From JAFAZI01 sp035501255 (lineage in GTDB: Bacteria; Actinomycetota; Actinomycetes; JAFAQI01), in contig DATJWM010000039.1 in NCBI GenBank assembly GCA_035501255.1, positions 1 to 64,000 of the forward strand: a DNA stretch of 64,000 nt. The letters are read 5' to 3'. The translations under genes and the position numbers were made by a program. Position 1 is the stretch's first letter; the number at the start of each line of letters is the position of its first letter. The notes beneath the pieces are model-generated. The model made no database searches, was not told the DNA's origin, and saw nothing but the letters and a program-made list of their open reading frames with translations. This document shows positions 16,638 through 25,150 of the stretch, in pieces.

Positions 16638-17431
16638 CGGGATGGCTCGCTGCGGGGGCACTCGCCGCTGCGGTCTTGGTGGCAGGCGCTTCCCCTGCGC
16701 GGGCCAGGGTCGCGGCGGCGAGGCAGCGAGAGTTCGCGGGTCGTGGGGTCGTGACGCTGGTGGTCGTGGGGATCGGAGGTGGTGCGGTCGCGGTCGCGGG
16801 CACCGCCGTGGTTCCGCTGGTCGTCGGAGGTCTGGTCGCGGTCGCGGTGGTCGAGCGAATCCGGCGGACCCGCCGCGCCGCGCGGGATCGCGACCTGCGC
16901 GCCGCGGCGGCCGTGGAGCTCACCTTTGCGCTCGCGGGTGAGCTTCGGGCCGGTCGGACGCCGAGCCAGGCGTTGGCCGCGGCCGCGCCCACCGCAGGGC
17001 CGTTGCGGGCCGCCGTCGAGGCAGCCGGCCTGGCCGCGAGCGTCGGCGCGAGTCCCGGGCAGGCCTTGCTGCGTGCTGCGCGCGAGCCCGGGGCGTCGCG
17101 GCTGCGCTATGTCGCGGCGGCCTGGACGGTCACCGAGACGGTGGGGGGTCGGATCGCGGTCGTGCTCGAGCGACTGAGCGAGGCGATGGACGACGACGAG
17201 GAACTCCGCCGTGAGTTGACCTCGGCGATGGCCGGCCCGAACGCCACCATGGTGATGCTCGCCGCGCTCCCGGTGCTCGGCGTGGCCCTCGGACAAGCCG
17301 TCGGCGCCGATCCTGTGCGTCTATTGCTCCATCGCCCGATCGGGTGGATCCTGGCGGCCGTTGCTGCGGTGTTCGACGGCGTGGGGATCTGGGCGACCAG
17401 GGCCATCGCGAGAGCGGCGGTGCGCTCCTGA
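16634..17431 (+). CDS. tadB: TadB-like type II secretion F-domain membrane protein
   Basis: 265 aa from GTG 16634 (GTGA overlap). Two or three N-terminal membrane helices are followed by a cytoplasmic helical T2SSF domain (FALAGELRAGRTPSQALAAA ... VTETVGGRIAVVLERLSEAM) and two C-terminal membrane helices. This is the platform protein on which the TadA ATPase works. TadB and TadC are separate genes here, as in most tad loci. Confidence 0.88.
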   Translation: MTGWLAAGALAAAVLVAGASPARARVAAARQREFAGRGVVTLVVVGIGGGAVAVAGTAVVPLVVGGLVAVAVVERIRRTRRAARDRDLRAAAAVELTFALAGELRAGRTPSQALAAAAPTAGPLRAAVEAAGLAASVGASPGQALLRAAREPGASRLRYVAAAWTVTETVGGRIAVVLERLSEAMDDDEELRRELTSAMAGPNATMVMLAALPVLGVALGQAVGADPVRLLLHRPIGWILAAVAAVFDGVGIWATRAIARAAVRS

Positions 17432-18147
17432 CCGCGCTTGCGGTTGCTGCGGCCATCCTGGCCGGCTGGCTGGTCGTTCCGGGATCGGTCCGGCACGACC
17501 ATCGCCTCTCCGGACTGCTGGGTGCGGGAGTCGTCGATTTGCCGACCGGCCCCGACGCTCTGGCAGACCGGTTCCCGCTCGCCCGCACCGCGGTCTGCGC
17601 AGGAGCGTTCGTCGGGTGCCTCGTCCTCGTCGGCGGCGGGCCGGGGGTTGTGCTCGCCGTGTTCGCGGCGGGCGGCTGCGCGGCCCTCAAGCCGGCTTCG
17701 CGGCCGGCACCCGTCGATCCCGACGAGGCGGCCGTCGTCATCGACCTGATCGCCGGGTGTTTGGACGCCGGGGTGGGGCTGTGCGATGCGCTCGGCGCCG
17801 CCGCTCATGCGGCCGAGCGTGGTCTGGGTGATCGCTGTCGGGTCGCTGCCGCCGCCCTGCGCAGCGGCGCTCCCGCCGCCGAGGTCTGGCACCCCTGGCT
17901 CGCCGATCCGTGTCTCGCGCCATTGGCCCGGGTTGCGATCCGGACGAGCGCGAGCGGGGCGGCGACCGCGGCCGAGTTGCGCCGAGCGTCCAGCCGGATC
18001 CGCTCCCTTCGGCGGGCACAGGCACAGGACCGGGTGCGCCGCGCCGCCGTCTGGTTGGTCGCTCCGCTCGGACTGTGCTTCCTGCCTGCCTTCGTCCTCG
18101 TGGCGGTCGTCCCGCTCGTTCTCGGCCTGCTCGCGACGCTCCGCTAA
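17428..18147 (+). CDS. tadC: TadC-like type II secretion F-domain membrane protein, CTG start
   Basis: 239 aa if translation begins at CTG 17428, which overlaps the tadB TGA as CTGA. No ATG, GTG or TTG occurs in this frame near the junction: the nearest upstream start (GTG 17344) would add 28 residues of non-family sequence, and the next downstream (TTG about 17536) would delete the first membrane helix. With the CTG the protein opens TALAVAAAILAGWLVVP, a good membrane helix. It then has a second membrane helix, the T2SSF helical domain (VIDLIAGCLDAGVGLCDALG) and a C-terminal membrane pair. It is the second platform protein of the Tad system. Confidence 0.82.
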   Translation: MTALAVAAAILAGWLVVPGSVRHDHRLSGLLGAGVVDLPTGPDALADRFPLARTAVCAGAFVGCLVLVGGGPGVVLAVFAAGGCAALKPASRPAPVDPDEAAVVIDLIAGCLDAGVGLCDALGAAAHAAERGLGDRCRVAAAALRSGAPAAEVWHPWLADPCLAPLARVAIRTSASGAATAAELRRASSRIRSLRRAQAQDRVRRAAVWLVAPLGLCFLPAFVLVAVVPLVLGLLATLR

Positions 18148-18303
18148 GCGGGGTGTCCACATCCGTCGGCCGAGTCGTAGGTGTCCCCAGGTCGGACCGG
18201 AACGCCCCGCGCCCAGGGTTGTCGTCGCACGCTCGTCGGGTCCCGATGCCTCGGGGACCGCTCCGGCCGGCCGCCGGACAGGACGAGAAGAGGGGAGACC
18301 GCG

Positions 18304-18495
18304 ATGCGTCGACTGTTGGCAGCCGTGCGTAGTGCTGTCCTTGGATCCGACGAAGGAATGTCGACCGCCGAGTACGCCGTTGGCACCGTGGCGGCGTGCT
18401 CGTTCGCCGCCATCCTGCTCAAGATCCTCACCAGTGGCTTTGGAAGCAACCTGCTCGAGAGCTTGCTCTCCCACGTTCTGCAGATCGTGCTGTGA
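18304..18495 (+). CDS. DUF4244 Flp-like pilin subunit
   Basis: 63 aa from ATG 18304 with GGAG seven bases upstream. A basic leader (MRRLLAAVRSAVLGSDEG) ends at a type IV prepilin-like cleavage site G/MSTAEYAVGT, with Glu at mature position 5 and Tyr at 6 as in Flp pilins. A single hydrophobic helix follows (VAACSFAAILLKILTSG). It is in the position of mycobacterial Rv3656c in the tad operon. It should be the major pilin, processed by a prepilin peptidase (none in this window). Confidence 0.88.
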   Translation: MRRLLAAVRSAVLGSDEGMSTAEYAVGTVAACSFAAILLKILTSGFGSNLLESLLSHVLQIVL

Positions 18496-18911
18496 CCGGG
18501 TGGTCCGGCCGGGCCGGCGACGACGCGGCCGGACCGCACCCGACCCGCGGCGGGGAACCCGCCCGACGGGATTCGGGGATGGTGACTGCCGAGTTCGCGG
18601 TCGCGCTCCCGGCATTCGTCCTCGTGGTGTTGGCGGCGTTGTCCGGGGTGGCGATCGTGACCGCTGATCTGCGATGCGCGGACGCGGCGGGAGTGGCGGC
18701 TCGCATGGCGGCGCGCGGGGACTCCCCGGACCTCACCCGCGAGGTTGCGTCCCGGGCGGCTCCTCGCGGTGCGGCGCTCGAGGTCAATCGCTCCGGCGGA
18801 TTCGTCACCGCGACCGTCGTGTCCCGACTGGCCTTTCCCGGTCTGTCTCATCTGATTCCGGCAGTGGTCGTCGCGCAGACCCAGGTCGCGGCCAGCGAGA
18901 GTTCATCGTGA
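18492..18911 (+). CDS. tadE: TadE-like pseudopilin
   Basis: 139 aa from GTG 18492, overlapping the pilin gene stop (GTGA). A hydrophilic leader of about 38 residues ends DSG, then MVTAEFAVALPAFVLVVL, with Glu at +5 and a long hydrophobic helix; this is the TadE pseudopilin pattern. The remaining about 75 residues form the extracellular domain. It is a likely minor subunit of the Tad pilus. Confidence 0.87.
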   Translation: MTGWSGRAGDDAAGPHPTRGGEPARRDSGMVTAEFAVALPAFVLVVLAALSGVAIVTADLRCADAAGVAARMAARGDSPDLTREVASRAAPRGAALEVNRSGGFVTATVVSRLAFPGLSHLIPAVVVAQTQVAASESSS

Positions 18912-19342
18912 CGCGGCGGTCCGGGCCGGACGCCGGCTTTGCCACGGTCTGGGTCATCGCTGCAATGGCGCTCGTGCTCGCGACGGCGGTGGCTGCGATC
19001 GGGTACGGCCTCCTCGCCCTCGCTCGGCACCGAGCCGGCAACGCCGCTGATTCGGCGGCCCTAGCCGCGGCGCTCGACGCCCCGGCCGGTCCGGTGGCCG
19101 CGTGTGCCGCTGCGGGCGAACTCGCCAGCCGTGACGGTGCCCGGCTCACCGGTTGCACGCTCGACGGGTCGGTCGCGGGCGTGGTCGTGTCGGTGTCGAT
19201 CCGTGGGCCGTTCGCGCGGTTTGGCCCCGCTGTCGGCCGGGCTCGCGCCGGGCCGTCTGCGCGCGCGGAAGTCGGACTCGGGGTCAGTCCACCGTCGCGG
19301 TCCGAACCGTCGCCGGCTCCGTCGGCGGCCAGCACTCGGTGA
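18908..19342 (+). CDS. TadG-like/Rv3654c-like secretion-neighbourhood protein
   Basis: 144 aa from GTG 18908 (GTGA overlap with tadE). It opens DAGFATVWVIAAMALVLAT, a pseudopilin-like helix, followed by HRAGNAADSAALAAA, the hallmark of the TadE-like protein that adjoins a helicase gene in actinobacteria. The C-terminal 20 residues are Ser/Pro rich. Its last 59 bases overlap the 3' end of the helicase gene on the opposite strand. Confidence 0.83.
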   Translation: MTRRSGPDAGFATVWVIAAMALVLATAVAAIGYGLLALARHRAGNAADSAALAAALDAPAGPVAACAAAGELASRDGARLTGCTLDGSVAGVVVSVSIRGPFARFGPAVGRARAGPSARAEVGLGVSPPSRSEPSPAPSAASTR

Positions 19343-21668
19343 TCACCGCGGCCAGCAGGCGCAGCGCAGCATCCTTGTCCAGCGGTTCGTTGCCGTTTCC
19401 ACACTTCGGCGACTGGATGCACGACGGGCAACCGGCGTCGCACTCGCACGCGGCGATCGCGTCGTGGGTGGCGGTCAGCCATCGCTGCGCCTGGTCGAAC
19501 GCGCGTTCGGCAAATCCTGCGCCGCCCGCGTGGCCGTCGTAGACGAAGACCGTCGGAGCCGCGGTGTCCGGGTGCAGCGCGGTCGACACTCCGCCGACGT
19601 CCCAGCGATCGCAGGTCGCCACGAGGGGGAGGAGACCGATCGCGGCGTGCTCGGCGGCATGGGCCGCGCCGGGTAGCGCTGCGGCGTCGATCCCGGCGTG
19701 CGTGAGAAGGTCCTCGGTGACCGTCCACCATGCCGCGGTGGTGCGAAGGTGGCGTGCCGGGAGGTCCAGCGGTTCCTCGCCGAGTACCTCCCCGCTGCCG
19801 ATCCGCCGGCGCAGGAACGACACCACCTGCTGGGTCACCTCGACGGTGCCAAGGCAGAGGGTGACCTCGCCGCGGCGCAGCGACTCTCGGGTCTCGACGA
19901 TCGAGATCTCGGTCAGATCACGTGCCCAGGTCGTCCAGTCAGGTGTCTGGGCATCGACGAGGGCGACCGACTCCTCGAGGTCGAGCCGCGCAACGACGTA
20001 GGACTCGCCCTGGTGGAGGTAGACCGCACCGTCGTGAACCGTCGAGTGCGATGCGCCCGAGTCGACGGTACCGAGCAGCCGTCCGGTGCTCCGTTCGCAG
20101 ATCTGCACCGGCGGGCCGCCGGTGCCGCGCAGGTCGGCCAGGGCCGTCGCGCGCTCGCGGGCAGTCCAGAACCACCCGGTCGGCCGGCGACGAAGCAACC
20201 CGGCCGCGACCAGGTCGTCGAGCGCCGCCGGTGCCGCGGGACCGAATCCGGCGACGTCGGCCTCGGTGAGCGGCAGCTCGGCCGCCGCAGCCGCGAGATG
20301 GGGCCGAACGACGTGCGGGTTGTCCGGGTCGAGCACGGCCGCCTCGACCGGATGGCCGAACACCGAGTCGGGATGGTGCACGAGGTAGGTATCGAGCGGA
20401 TCGTCGCGCGCAATCAGGATCGCCAGCGCGTTGCCGGCGCCCCTCCCGGCCCGGCCCGCCTGCTGCCACAGGGAGGCTCGGGTGCCCGGCCAGCCCGTGA
20501 TCAGCACCGCATCGAGCCCGCTGACGTCGACCCCGAGCTCGAGCGCGTTCGTGCTGGCGACGCCGAGGAGCGCGCCCTCGTGCAGTGCGCGTTCAAGCTC
20601 CCGCCGGTCTTCCGGCAGGTAGCCGGCGCGATAGGCGGCGACCCGTCCGGCAAGCTCCGGCACGGACTCCTCCAGAGCACGCCTGGCACCGAGGGAGACG
20701 GCCTCGGCCCCCCGTCGGGATCGGACGAACGCCAGCGTCCGCACCCGGTCGACCACCAGATCTGCGAGCAGGCCGGATGCCTCGGCGGTAGCGGGTCGCC
20801 GGACGGGTGCGCCGCGCTCGCCTGCCAGGTCGGTCAACGGCGGTTCCCACAGCGCGAACTCGATCGCTGCCCGCGGCGAGGAGTCCTCGCCAACCTCGAC
20901 CATCTCGATGCCGACTAGTTGGCGGGCGGTCAGGCCGGGATCCGCGACCGTTGCCGAGGCCAGCACGAACACCGGGTTGGCGCCGTAGTGCCCGGCGATT
21001 CGCCGCAGCCGGCGCAGGATCTGGGCGATGTGCGCGCCGAACACGCCTCGGTAGCCGTGGCATTCGTCGATGACGACGAACCGTAGGCGCTTGATGAACG
21101 AGGCCCACCGGGGGTGACCCGGCAGGAATCCGACGTGGGTCATGTCGGGATTGGTGAGCACCACATCGGCGTGCCGTCGCGCCCAGTCTCGGTCTTCGAA
21201 GGAGGTGTCGCCGTCGTACGTCGCGACTCGCAGGTCGGCCAGCTCCAGCGCCCGCAACGCGCGCAGTTGGTCGGCGGCCAGCGCTTTGGTGGGCGCGAGG
21301 TACAACGTCGTGCCCTGGTCGGTCAGGGCGCTCGTGACCGCGGGCAGGAGGTAGGCCACAGACTTGCCGGAGGCCGTGCCGGTGGCCAGCACGACCGAGC
21401 GGCCGGACCAGGCGCAGTCCGCGGCGACCGCCTGGTGCTCCCACAGCTTGCTCACCCCACGGCGGCGAAGCGCTGCTCGCAGGTCGGTGGGAACCCACTC
21501 CGGCCAGGGCGCGTGGGTGGCCGCCCGAGCCGGGATCCGTTCGACGTGGGTCACCCGATCCCGATGGGAGGTGCTGCGCAGCAGCCGGTCCAGGGCGCTG
21601 GTCGGCGTGCCGGCGGTGTCCGGCAGGCCGGGCACCTGACCGGACGTGGCGGGTGCGGAAACGCTCAT
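19284..21668 (-). CDS. DEAD/DEAH-box helicase with DUF1998 domain (YprA/MrfA-like)
   Basis: 794 aa from ATG 21668 (an in-frame GTG at 21704 is an alternative; neither has a clear Shine-Dalgarno). Motif I LATGTASGKSVAY, Ia LAPTKALAADQ, motif II VVIDECHGYRG (DECH), motif III LASATVADP and motif VI QQAGRAGRGAGN are present. The C-terminal DUF1998 region has four cysteines spaced C-X3-C-X2-C-X5-C (CDAGCPSCIQSPKC), a metal-binding site. In Bacillus the relative MrfA unwinds DNA with a C-terminal MrfB-associated domain in mitomycin repair; the mycobacterial equivalent is Rv3649. It is divergent from the anti-anti-sigma gene. Confidence 0.9.
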   Translation of the reverse strand: MSVSAPATSGQVPGLPDTAGTPTSALDRLLRSTSHRDRVTHVERIPARAATHAPWPEWVPTDLRAALRRRGVSKLWEHQAVAADCAWSGRSVVLATGTASGKSVAYLLPAVTSALTDQGTTLYLAPTKALAADQLRALRALELADLRVATYDGDTSFEDRDWARRHADVVLTNPDMTHVGFLPGHPRWASFIKRLRFVVIDECHGYRGVFGAHIAQILRRLRRIAGHYGANPVFVLASATVADPGLTARQLVGIEMVEVGEDSSPRAAIEFALWEPPLTDLAGERGAPVRRPATAEASGLLADLVVDRVRTLAFVRSRRGAEAVSLGARRALEESVPELAGRVAAYRAGYLPEDRRELERALHEGALLGVASTNALELGVDVSGLDAVLITGWPGTRASLWQQAGRAGRGAGNALAILIARDDPLDTYLVHHPDSVFGHPVEAAVLDPDNPHVVRPHLAAAAAELPLTEADVAGFGPAAPAALDDLVAAGLLRRRPTGWFWTARERATALADLRGTGGPPVQICERSTGRLLGTVDSGASHSTVHDGAVYLHQGESYVVARLDLEESVALVDAQTPDWTTWARDLTEISIVETRESLRRGEVTLCLGTVEVTQQVVSFLRRRIGSGEVLGEEPLDLPARHLRTTAAWWTVTEDLLTHAGIDAAALPGAAHAAEHAAIGLLPLVATCDRWDVGGVSTALHPDTAAPTVFVYDGHAGGAGFAERAFDQAQRWLTATHDAIAACECDAGCPSCIQSPKCGNGNEPLDKDAALRLLAAVITECWPPTEPATVRTATVD

Positions 21669-21830
21669 CAGGTTGGGGCCGATCGTCAAATCTGGGCGGC
21701 TCACTGTTGAAGAGTCTGCCAGCGGGGTAGGACTCGAGCCGGCAAGCAGAGCCGGAGCACTAACCCGCGGGGGGATGGTTGGATGGCGTGGCAACGGGGC
21801 GCGACCCGCAATCGGCCGTTGGAGGAACGT

Positions 21831-22172
21831 GTGGATCTGAGCTTGTCGACCAGGTCGGAAGGCGACCGGACCGTCGTTGCGGTCGGGGGCGAGATCGACG
21901 TGTACACGGCGCCGAAGCTTCGAGAACACCTCATTGACCTGGTCTCGGGCGGTGCGCATCACATCATCGTGGACATGGAGCGGGTTGATTTTCTGGACTC
22001 CACCGGGCTCGGCGTCCTCGTGGGCGCGTTGAAGCGGGTTCGCTCCGAGGACGGCTCGCTGGACCTGGTGTGCACCCAGGACCGGATCCTGAAGATCTTC
22101 CGCATCACCGGGCTGACCAAGGTGTTCCCGATCCACGCGTCGGTTGACGAGGCTCTTGCCGCGGCAGACTGA
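21831..22172 (+). CDS. bldG: STAS-domain anti-sigma factor antagonist, BldG-like
   Basis: 113 aa from GTG 21831, with GGAGG five bases upstream deciding the start. A single STAS domain: VVAVGGEIDVYTAPKLREHL, then VDMERVDFLDSTGLGVLVG, with the phosphorylatable Ser in DSTGL. BldG of Streptomyces is this length and lies directly upstream of its anti-sigma partner, as here. It should switch a sigma factor on when unphosphorylated. Confidence 0.88.
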   Translation: MDLSLSTRSEGDRTVVAVGGEIDVYTAPKLREHLIDLVSGGAHHIIVDMERVDFLDSTGLGVLVGALKRVRSEDGSLDLVCTQDRILKIFRITGLTKVFPIHASVDEALAAAD

Positions 22173-22181
22173 CCCGGTTCC

Positions 22182-22643
22182 ATGGCCGTCATCGAGGTGA
22201 GCTTCTCGGCGTTGCCCGCGCACGTGCGGACGGCGCGGTTGGTCGCGCTCGCCGTCGCTCGCCGGGCCGGCGTCCCCGAGGACACGCTCGAGGAAGTGCG
22301 CCTTGCGGTCGGAGAGGCCTGCTCCCGGGCGGTCGGCCTGCACGTCGCGCACGCTCCGCAGGCGCCGGTGTCGATGCAGATCCTCGATGGGAACCACGCG
22401 TTCGCGGTCGAAGTGAGCGACGTCGGGCCGCTCGAAGACGATGATCCCGAGGTCATGCTGGCCGCGCTCGATCTCGACGCGGTCACCTCGGCGATCGGAA
22501 CCGGGGACTACCTCGAAGGCGTCCCGCCCGGGTTCGGGCTCGCCGTCATCGGTGGCCTGGTCGAGGACGTCGAGATCCGCCGGGATGCCTCGCGAACGTG
22601 CGTGCGGATGACCTGGCCGGTGGACCAGAACCCGGTGGGTTGA
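22182..22643 (+). CDS. RsbW-like ATP-binding anti-sigma regulator (BldG partner)
   Basis: 153 aa from ATG 22182, nine bases after bldG. GHKL fold: N-box-like EVRLAVGEACSRAVG, G1-like EVSDVGP and G2-like PPGFGLAVIGG. The canonical N-box Asn (usual EAxxNAxxH) is replaced: here E-A-C-S-R, so Mg-ATP use may be altered or the alignment shifted. In Streptomyces the neighbour of bldG (SCO3548) is its cognate anti-sigma. It is likely to phosphorylate or hold BldG and to sequester a sigma factor. Confidence 0.82.
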   Translation: MAVIEVSFSALPAHVRTARLVALAVARRAGVPEDTLEEVRLAVGEACSRAVGLHVAHAPQAPVSMQILDGNHAFAVEVSDVGPLEDDDPEVMLAALDLDAVTSAIGTGDYLEGVPPGFGLAVIGGLVEDVEIRRDASRTCVRMTWPVDQNPVG

Positions 22644-22696
22644 GCGGGCCCGGCCGAGATTGCGGCGTCGCCGTGCGAGGCCGGCCGGGCATTTAC

Positions 22697-22702
22697 TAGA
22701 CT
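22697..22702 (+). promoter_or_regulatory. -10 element TAGACT upstream of hppA
   Basis: TAGACT fits TANNNT and lies 66 bases before the ATG chosen for hppA. A transcription start near 22709 would give a leader of about 60 bases. A GTG at 22712, nine bases after the hexamer, could alternatively serve as a leaderless start. Confidence 0.5.
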
Positions 22703-22768
22703 CTGCGCGCTGTGCGCCGCCATCTCGGTGTGGCGCCTTTGTCGCTGACGCTGACCCGAAGGACACCC

Positions 22769-25084
22769 ATGTCCCCGCTTGCCCTGCACTCCCAGCCTGT
22801 CCTCGCCCACTCCATGGCGGCAGGCGCCTCGCTGTCCAGCGGGGACCGAGGAATCGTCGCCGTTGTGGCCGTGATCGCGGTTCTGGCCCTCGTAGCGTCC
22901 GCCTTGTTCGCGCGGGAGGTGCTCGCCTTCGATCAGGGCACGCCACGCATGCAGGAGATCTCGAAGGCCGTCCAGGAGGGGGCAAGCGCCTACCTGAGCC
23001 GCCAGTTCCGAACGTTGGCACCGTTCGCGGTGATCATCTTCGGTGTGTTGTTCATCCTGCCGGCCGAAACCACCGGCTCGCGGATCGGCCGCTCGGTGTT
23101 CTTCCTTGTGGGTGCGTGCTTCTCGGCGTTCGTGGGGTTTGCCGGCATGACCCTCGCCACCCGCGCGAACGTGCGCACCGCGGCCGCCGCGCAGCAGTCG
23201 GGCGCGAAGGCGGCCACGCGGGTCGCGTTCCGTTCGGGCGGCACGGTCGGGATGCTCACCGTCGGCCTCGGCTTGCTCGGCGCGAGCCTGGTGACGGTCA
23301 TCTTCAACTCCAACGCTCCGCAGGTTCTCGAAGGATTCGGATTCGGCGCCGCGCTGCTCGCCATGTTCATGCGGGTCGGCGGCGGGATTTTCACCAAAGC
23401 CGCCGATGTCGGCGCCGACTTGGTCGGCAAGGTCGAGCAGGGCATCCCCGAGGACGACCCCCGCAACGCGGCGACGATCGCCGACAACGTTGGCGACAAC
23501 GTCGGTGACTGTGCGGGCATGGCCGCGGACCTCTTCGAGAGTTACGCCGTCACCCTCGTTGCGTCGCTGCTGCTCGGTCAGATCGCGTTCGGGAGCAAGG
23601 GCCTGGTCTTCCCGCTGATCATTCCCGCGGTCGGAGTGTTCACCGCCGTCATCGGCGTTCTCGTCACGGCCCCCCGTGACGGCGACCGGTCCGGCCTCAC
23701 CGCGATCAACCGCGGCTTCTTCATCTCGGCCGTGGTGTCCGCGTTGCTCGTTCTGCTTGTGTCCTTCATCTTCCTGCCGAGCTCCTACCACGACCTGTCG
23801 GACAAGGGTGCCTCGTTCGACGTCTCGTCGTTGTCCGGCAACCCGCGTGTCACCGCGTTCCTCGCGGTACTCGTGGGACTCGTCCTGGCGAGTGCGATCC
23901 AGGTCCTCACCGGCTACTTCACCGAGACGAACCGCCGCCCGGTTCAGGACATCGGCAAGGCGTCGCTCACCGGTCCGGCCACGGTCATCCTCGGCGGGAT
24001 CTCCGTGGGATTCGAATCCGCGGTCTACTCGGCGGTGCTGATCGGCGGTGCGGTCTACATCGCGTTCCTTCTCGGTCACGGCGTCGTCGTGCTGTCGCTG
24101 TTCGCGGTCGCGCTTGCCGGCACTGGACTGCTGACCACCGTCGGCGTCATCGTCGCGATGGATACGTTCGGGCCGATCTCGGACAACGCGCAGGGCATCG
24201 CGGAGATGTCCGGTGAGGTCGAGGGCGCGGGCGCCGAGGTGCTGACCGCGCTCGACGCAGTCGGCAACACGACCAAGGCGATCACCAAGGGGATCGCGAT
24301 CGCGACCGCAGTCCTCGCCGCGACCGCGCTCTTCGGCTCGTTCGCCTCGGCCGTGAGCGGCGGCAGCGGCAACGTAGACATCTCACTCAACGTGTCCAAG
24401 CCCAACGTGCTGTTCGGCCTGATCATCGGGGCTTCGGTCGTGTTCATGTTCTCCGGCCTGGCGATCAACGCGGTCGCCCGGGCTGCCGGCCGGGTCGTCA
24501 TCGAGGTGCGCAGCCAGTTCCGCAACAACCCCGGCCTGATGGACGGATCCGTGCGGCCCGACTACGCGCGGGTCGTCGACATCTGCACCGCGGACTCGTT
24601 GCGTGAGCTCGCGACGCCGGGGCTGCTCGCGGTGCTCGCCCCGATCGCCACCGGCTTCTGGCTCGGCTGGGAGCCGCTCGGTGCCTACCTTGCCGGCGCG
24701 ATCGCCGCAGGGGTCCTCATGGCGATCTTCCTCGCAAACTCCGGCGGCGCGTGGGACAACGCCAAGAAGCTCGTCGAGGACGGCAACTACGGCGGGAAGG
24801 GCTCCGAGGCACACGCCGCGACGGTCATCGGTGACACCGTCGGCGATCCGTTCAAGGACACGGCCGGCCCGGCTCTCAACCCGCTGATCAAGGTGATGAA
24901 CCTCGTGGCGTTGCTGATTGCGCCGACAGTGGTGAAGTACGGCGTCAACGGACCGCACCAAAACACCGCGATCCGGGTGATCGTCGGCGTCATCTCCCTC
25001 GGCCTGATCGTCGGGGCTGTGATCGTCAGTAAGCGGCGCGAGGTCGACATGGCGGCCGCCCCCACGGAGTCGGTCAGCGCCTGA
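22769..25084 (+). CDS. hppA: Membrane-bound proton-translocating pyrophosphatase, K+-independent type
   Basis: 771 aa from ATG 22769 with AAGGA about seven bases upstream; a longer reading from GTG 22712 is possible. The catalytic loop KAADVGADLVGKVEQGIPED is followed by DNVGDNVGDCAGMAADLFE, and a second acidic set occurs near the end (VIGDTVGDPFKDTAGPALN). About 15-16 membrane helices are expected. The motif GNTTKAITKG has Lys at the position that marks K+-independent H+-PPases (Ala in K+-dependent ones). It hydrolyses cytosolic PPi and pumps protons outward. Confidence 0.95.
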   Translation: MSPLALHSQPVLAHSMAAGASLSSGDRGIVAVVAVIAVLALVASALFAREVLAFDQGTPRMQEISKAVQEGASAYLSRQFRTLAPFAVIIFGVLFILPAETTGSRIGRSVFFLVGACFSAFVGFAGMTLATRANVRTAAAAQQSGAKAATRVAFRSGGTVGMLTVGLGLLGASLVTVIFNSNAPQVLEGFGFGAALLAMFMRVGGGIFTKAADVGADLVGKVEQGIPEDDPRNAATIADNVGDNVGDCAGMAADLFESYAVTLVASLLLGQIAFGSKGLVFPLIIPAVGVFTAVIGVLVTAPRDGDRSGLTAINRGFFISAVVSALLVLLVSFIFLPSSYHDLSDKGASFDVSSLSGNPRVTAFLAVLVGLVLASAIQVLTGYFTETNRRPVQDIGKASLTGPATVILGGISVGFESAVYSAVLIGGAVYIAFLLGHGVVVLSLFAVALAGTGLLTTVGVIVAMDTFGPISDNAQGIAEMSGEVEGAGAEVLTALDAVGNTTKAITKGIAIATAVLAATALFGSFASAVSGGSGNVDISLNVSKPNVLFGLIIGASVVFMFSGLAINAVARAAGRVVIEVRSQFRNNPGLMDGSVRPDYARVVDICTADSLRELATPGLLAVLAPIATGFWLGWEPLGAYLAGAIAAGVLMAIFLANSGGAWDNAKKLVEDGNYGGKGSEAHAATVIGDTVGDPFKDTAGPALNPLIKVMNLVALLIAPTVVKYGVNGPHQNTAIRVIVGVISLGLIVGAVIVSKRREVDMAAAPTESVSA

Positions 25085-25137
25085 CCTCAGGGCGCTGTCC
25101 CGTCCCTCGTCGCCGGTCGGCGACTCGACCCACGCTT

Positions 25138-25143
25138 TACGCT
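25138..25143 (+). promoter_or_regulatory. -10 element TACGCT of a leaderless promoter
   Basis: TACGCT ends seven bases before the ATG at 25151 with no Shine-Dalgarno between. The hexamer is the same as that found before nth and the 32-kb peptidase gene. Confidence 0.55.
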
Positions 25144-25150
25144 CACTCGG

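Noticed and set aside
17344..17427. Upstream GTG start for tadC
   Set aside because: The added 28 residues are Arg/Gly rich, contain Cys pairs and do not resemble a TadC N terminus; the CTGA overlap gives a better membrane helix.
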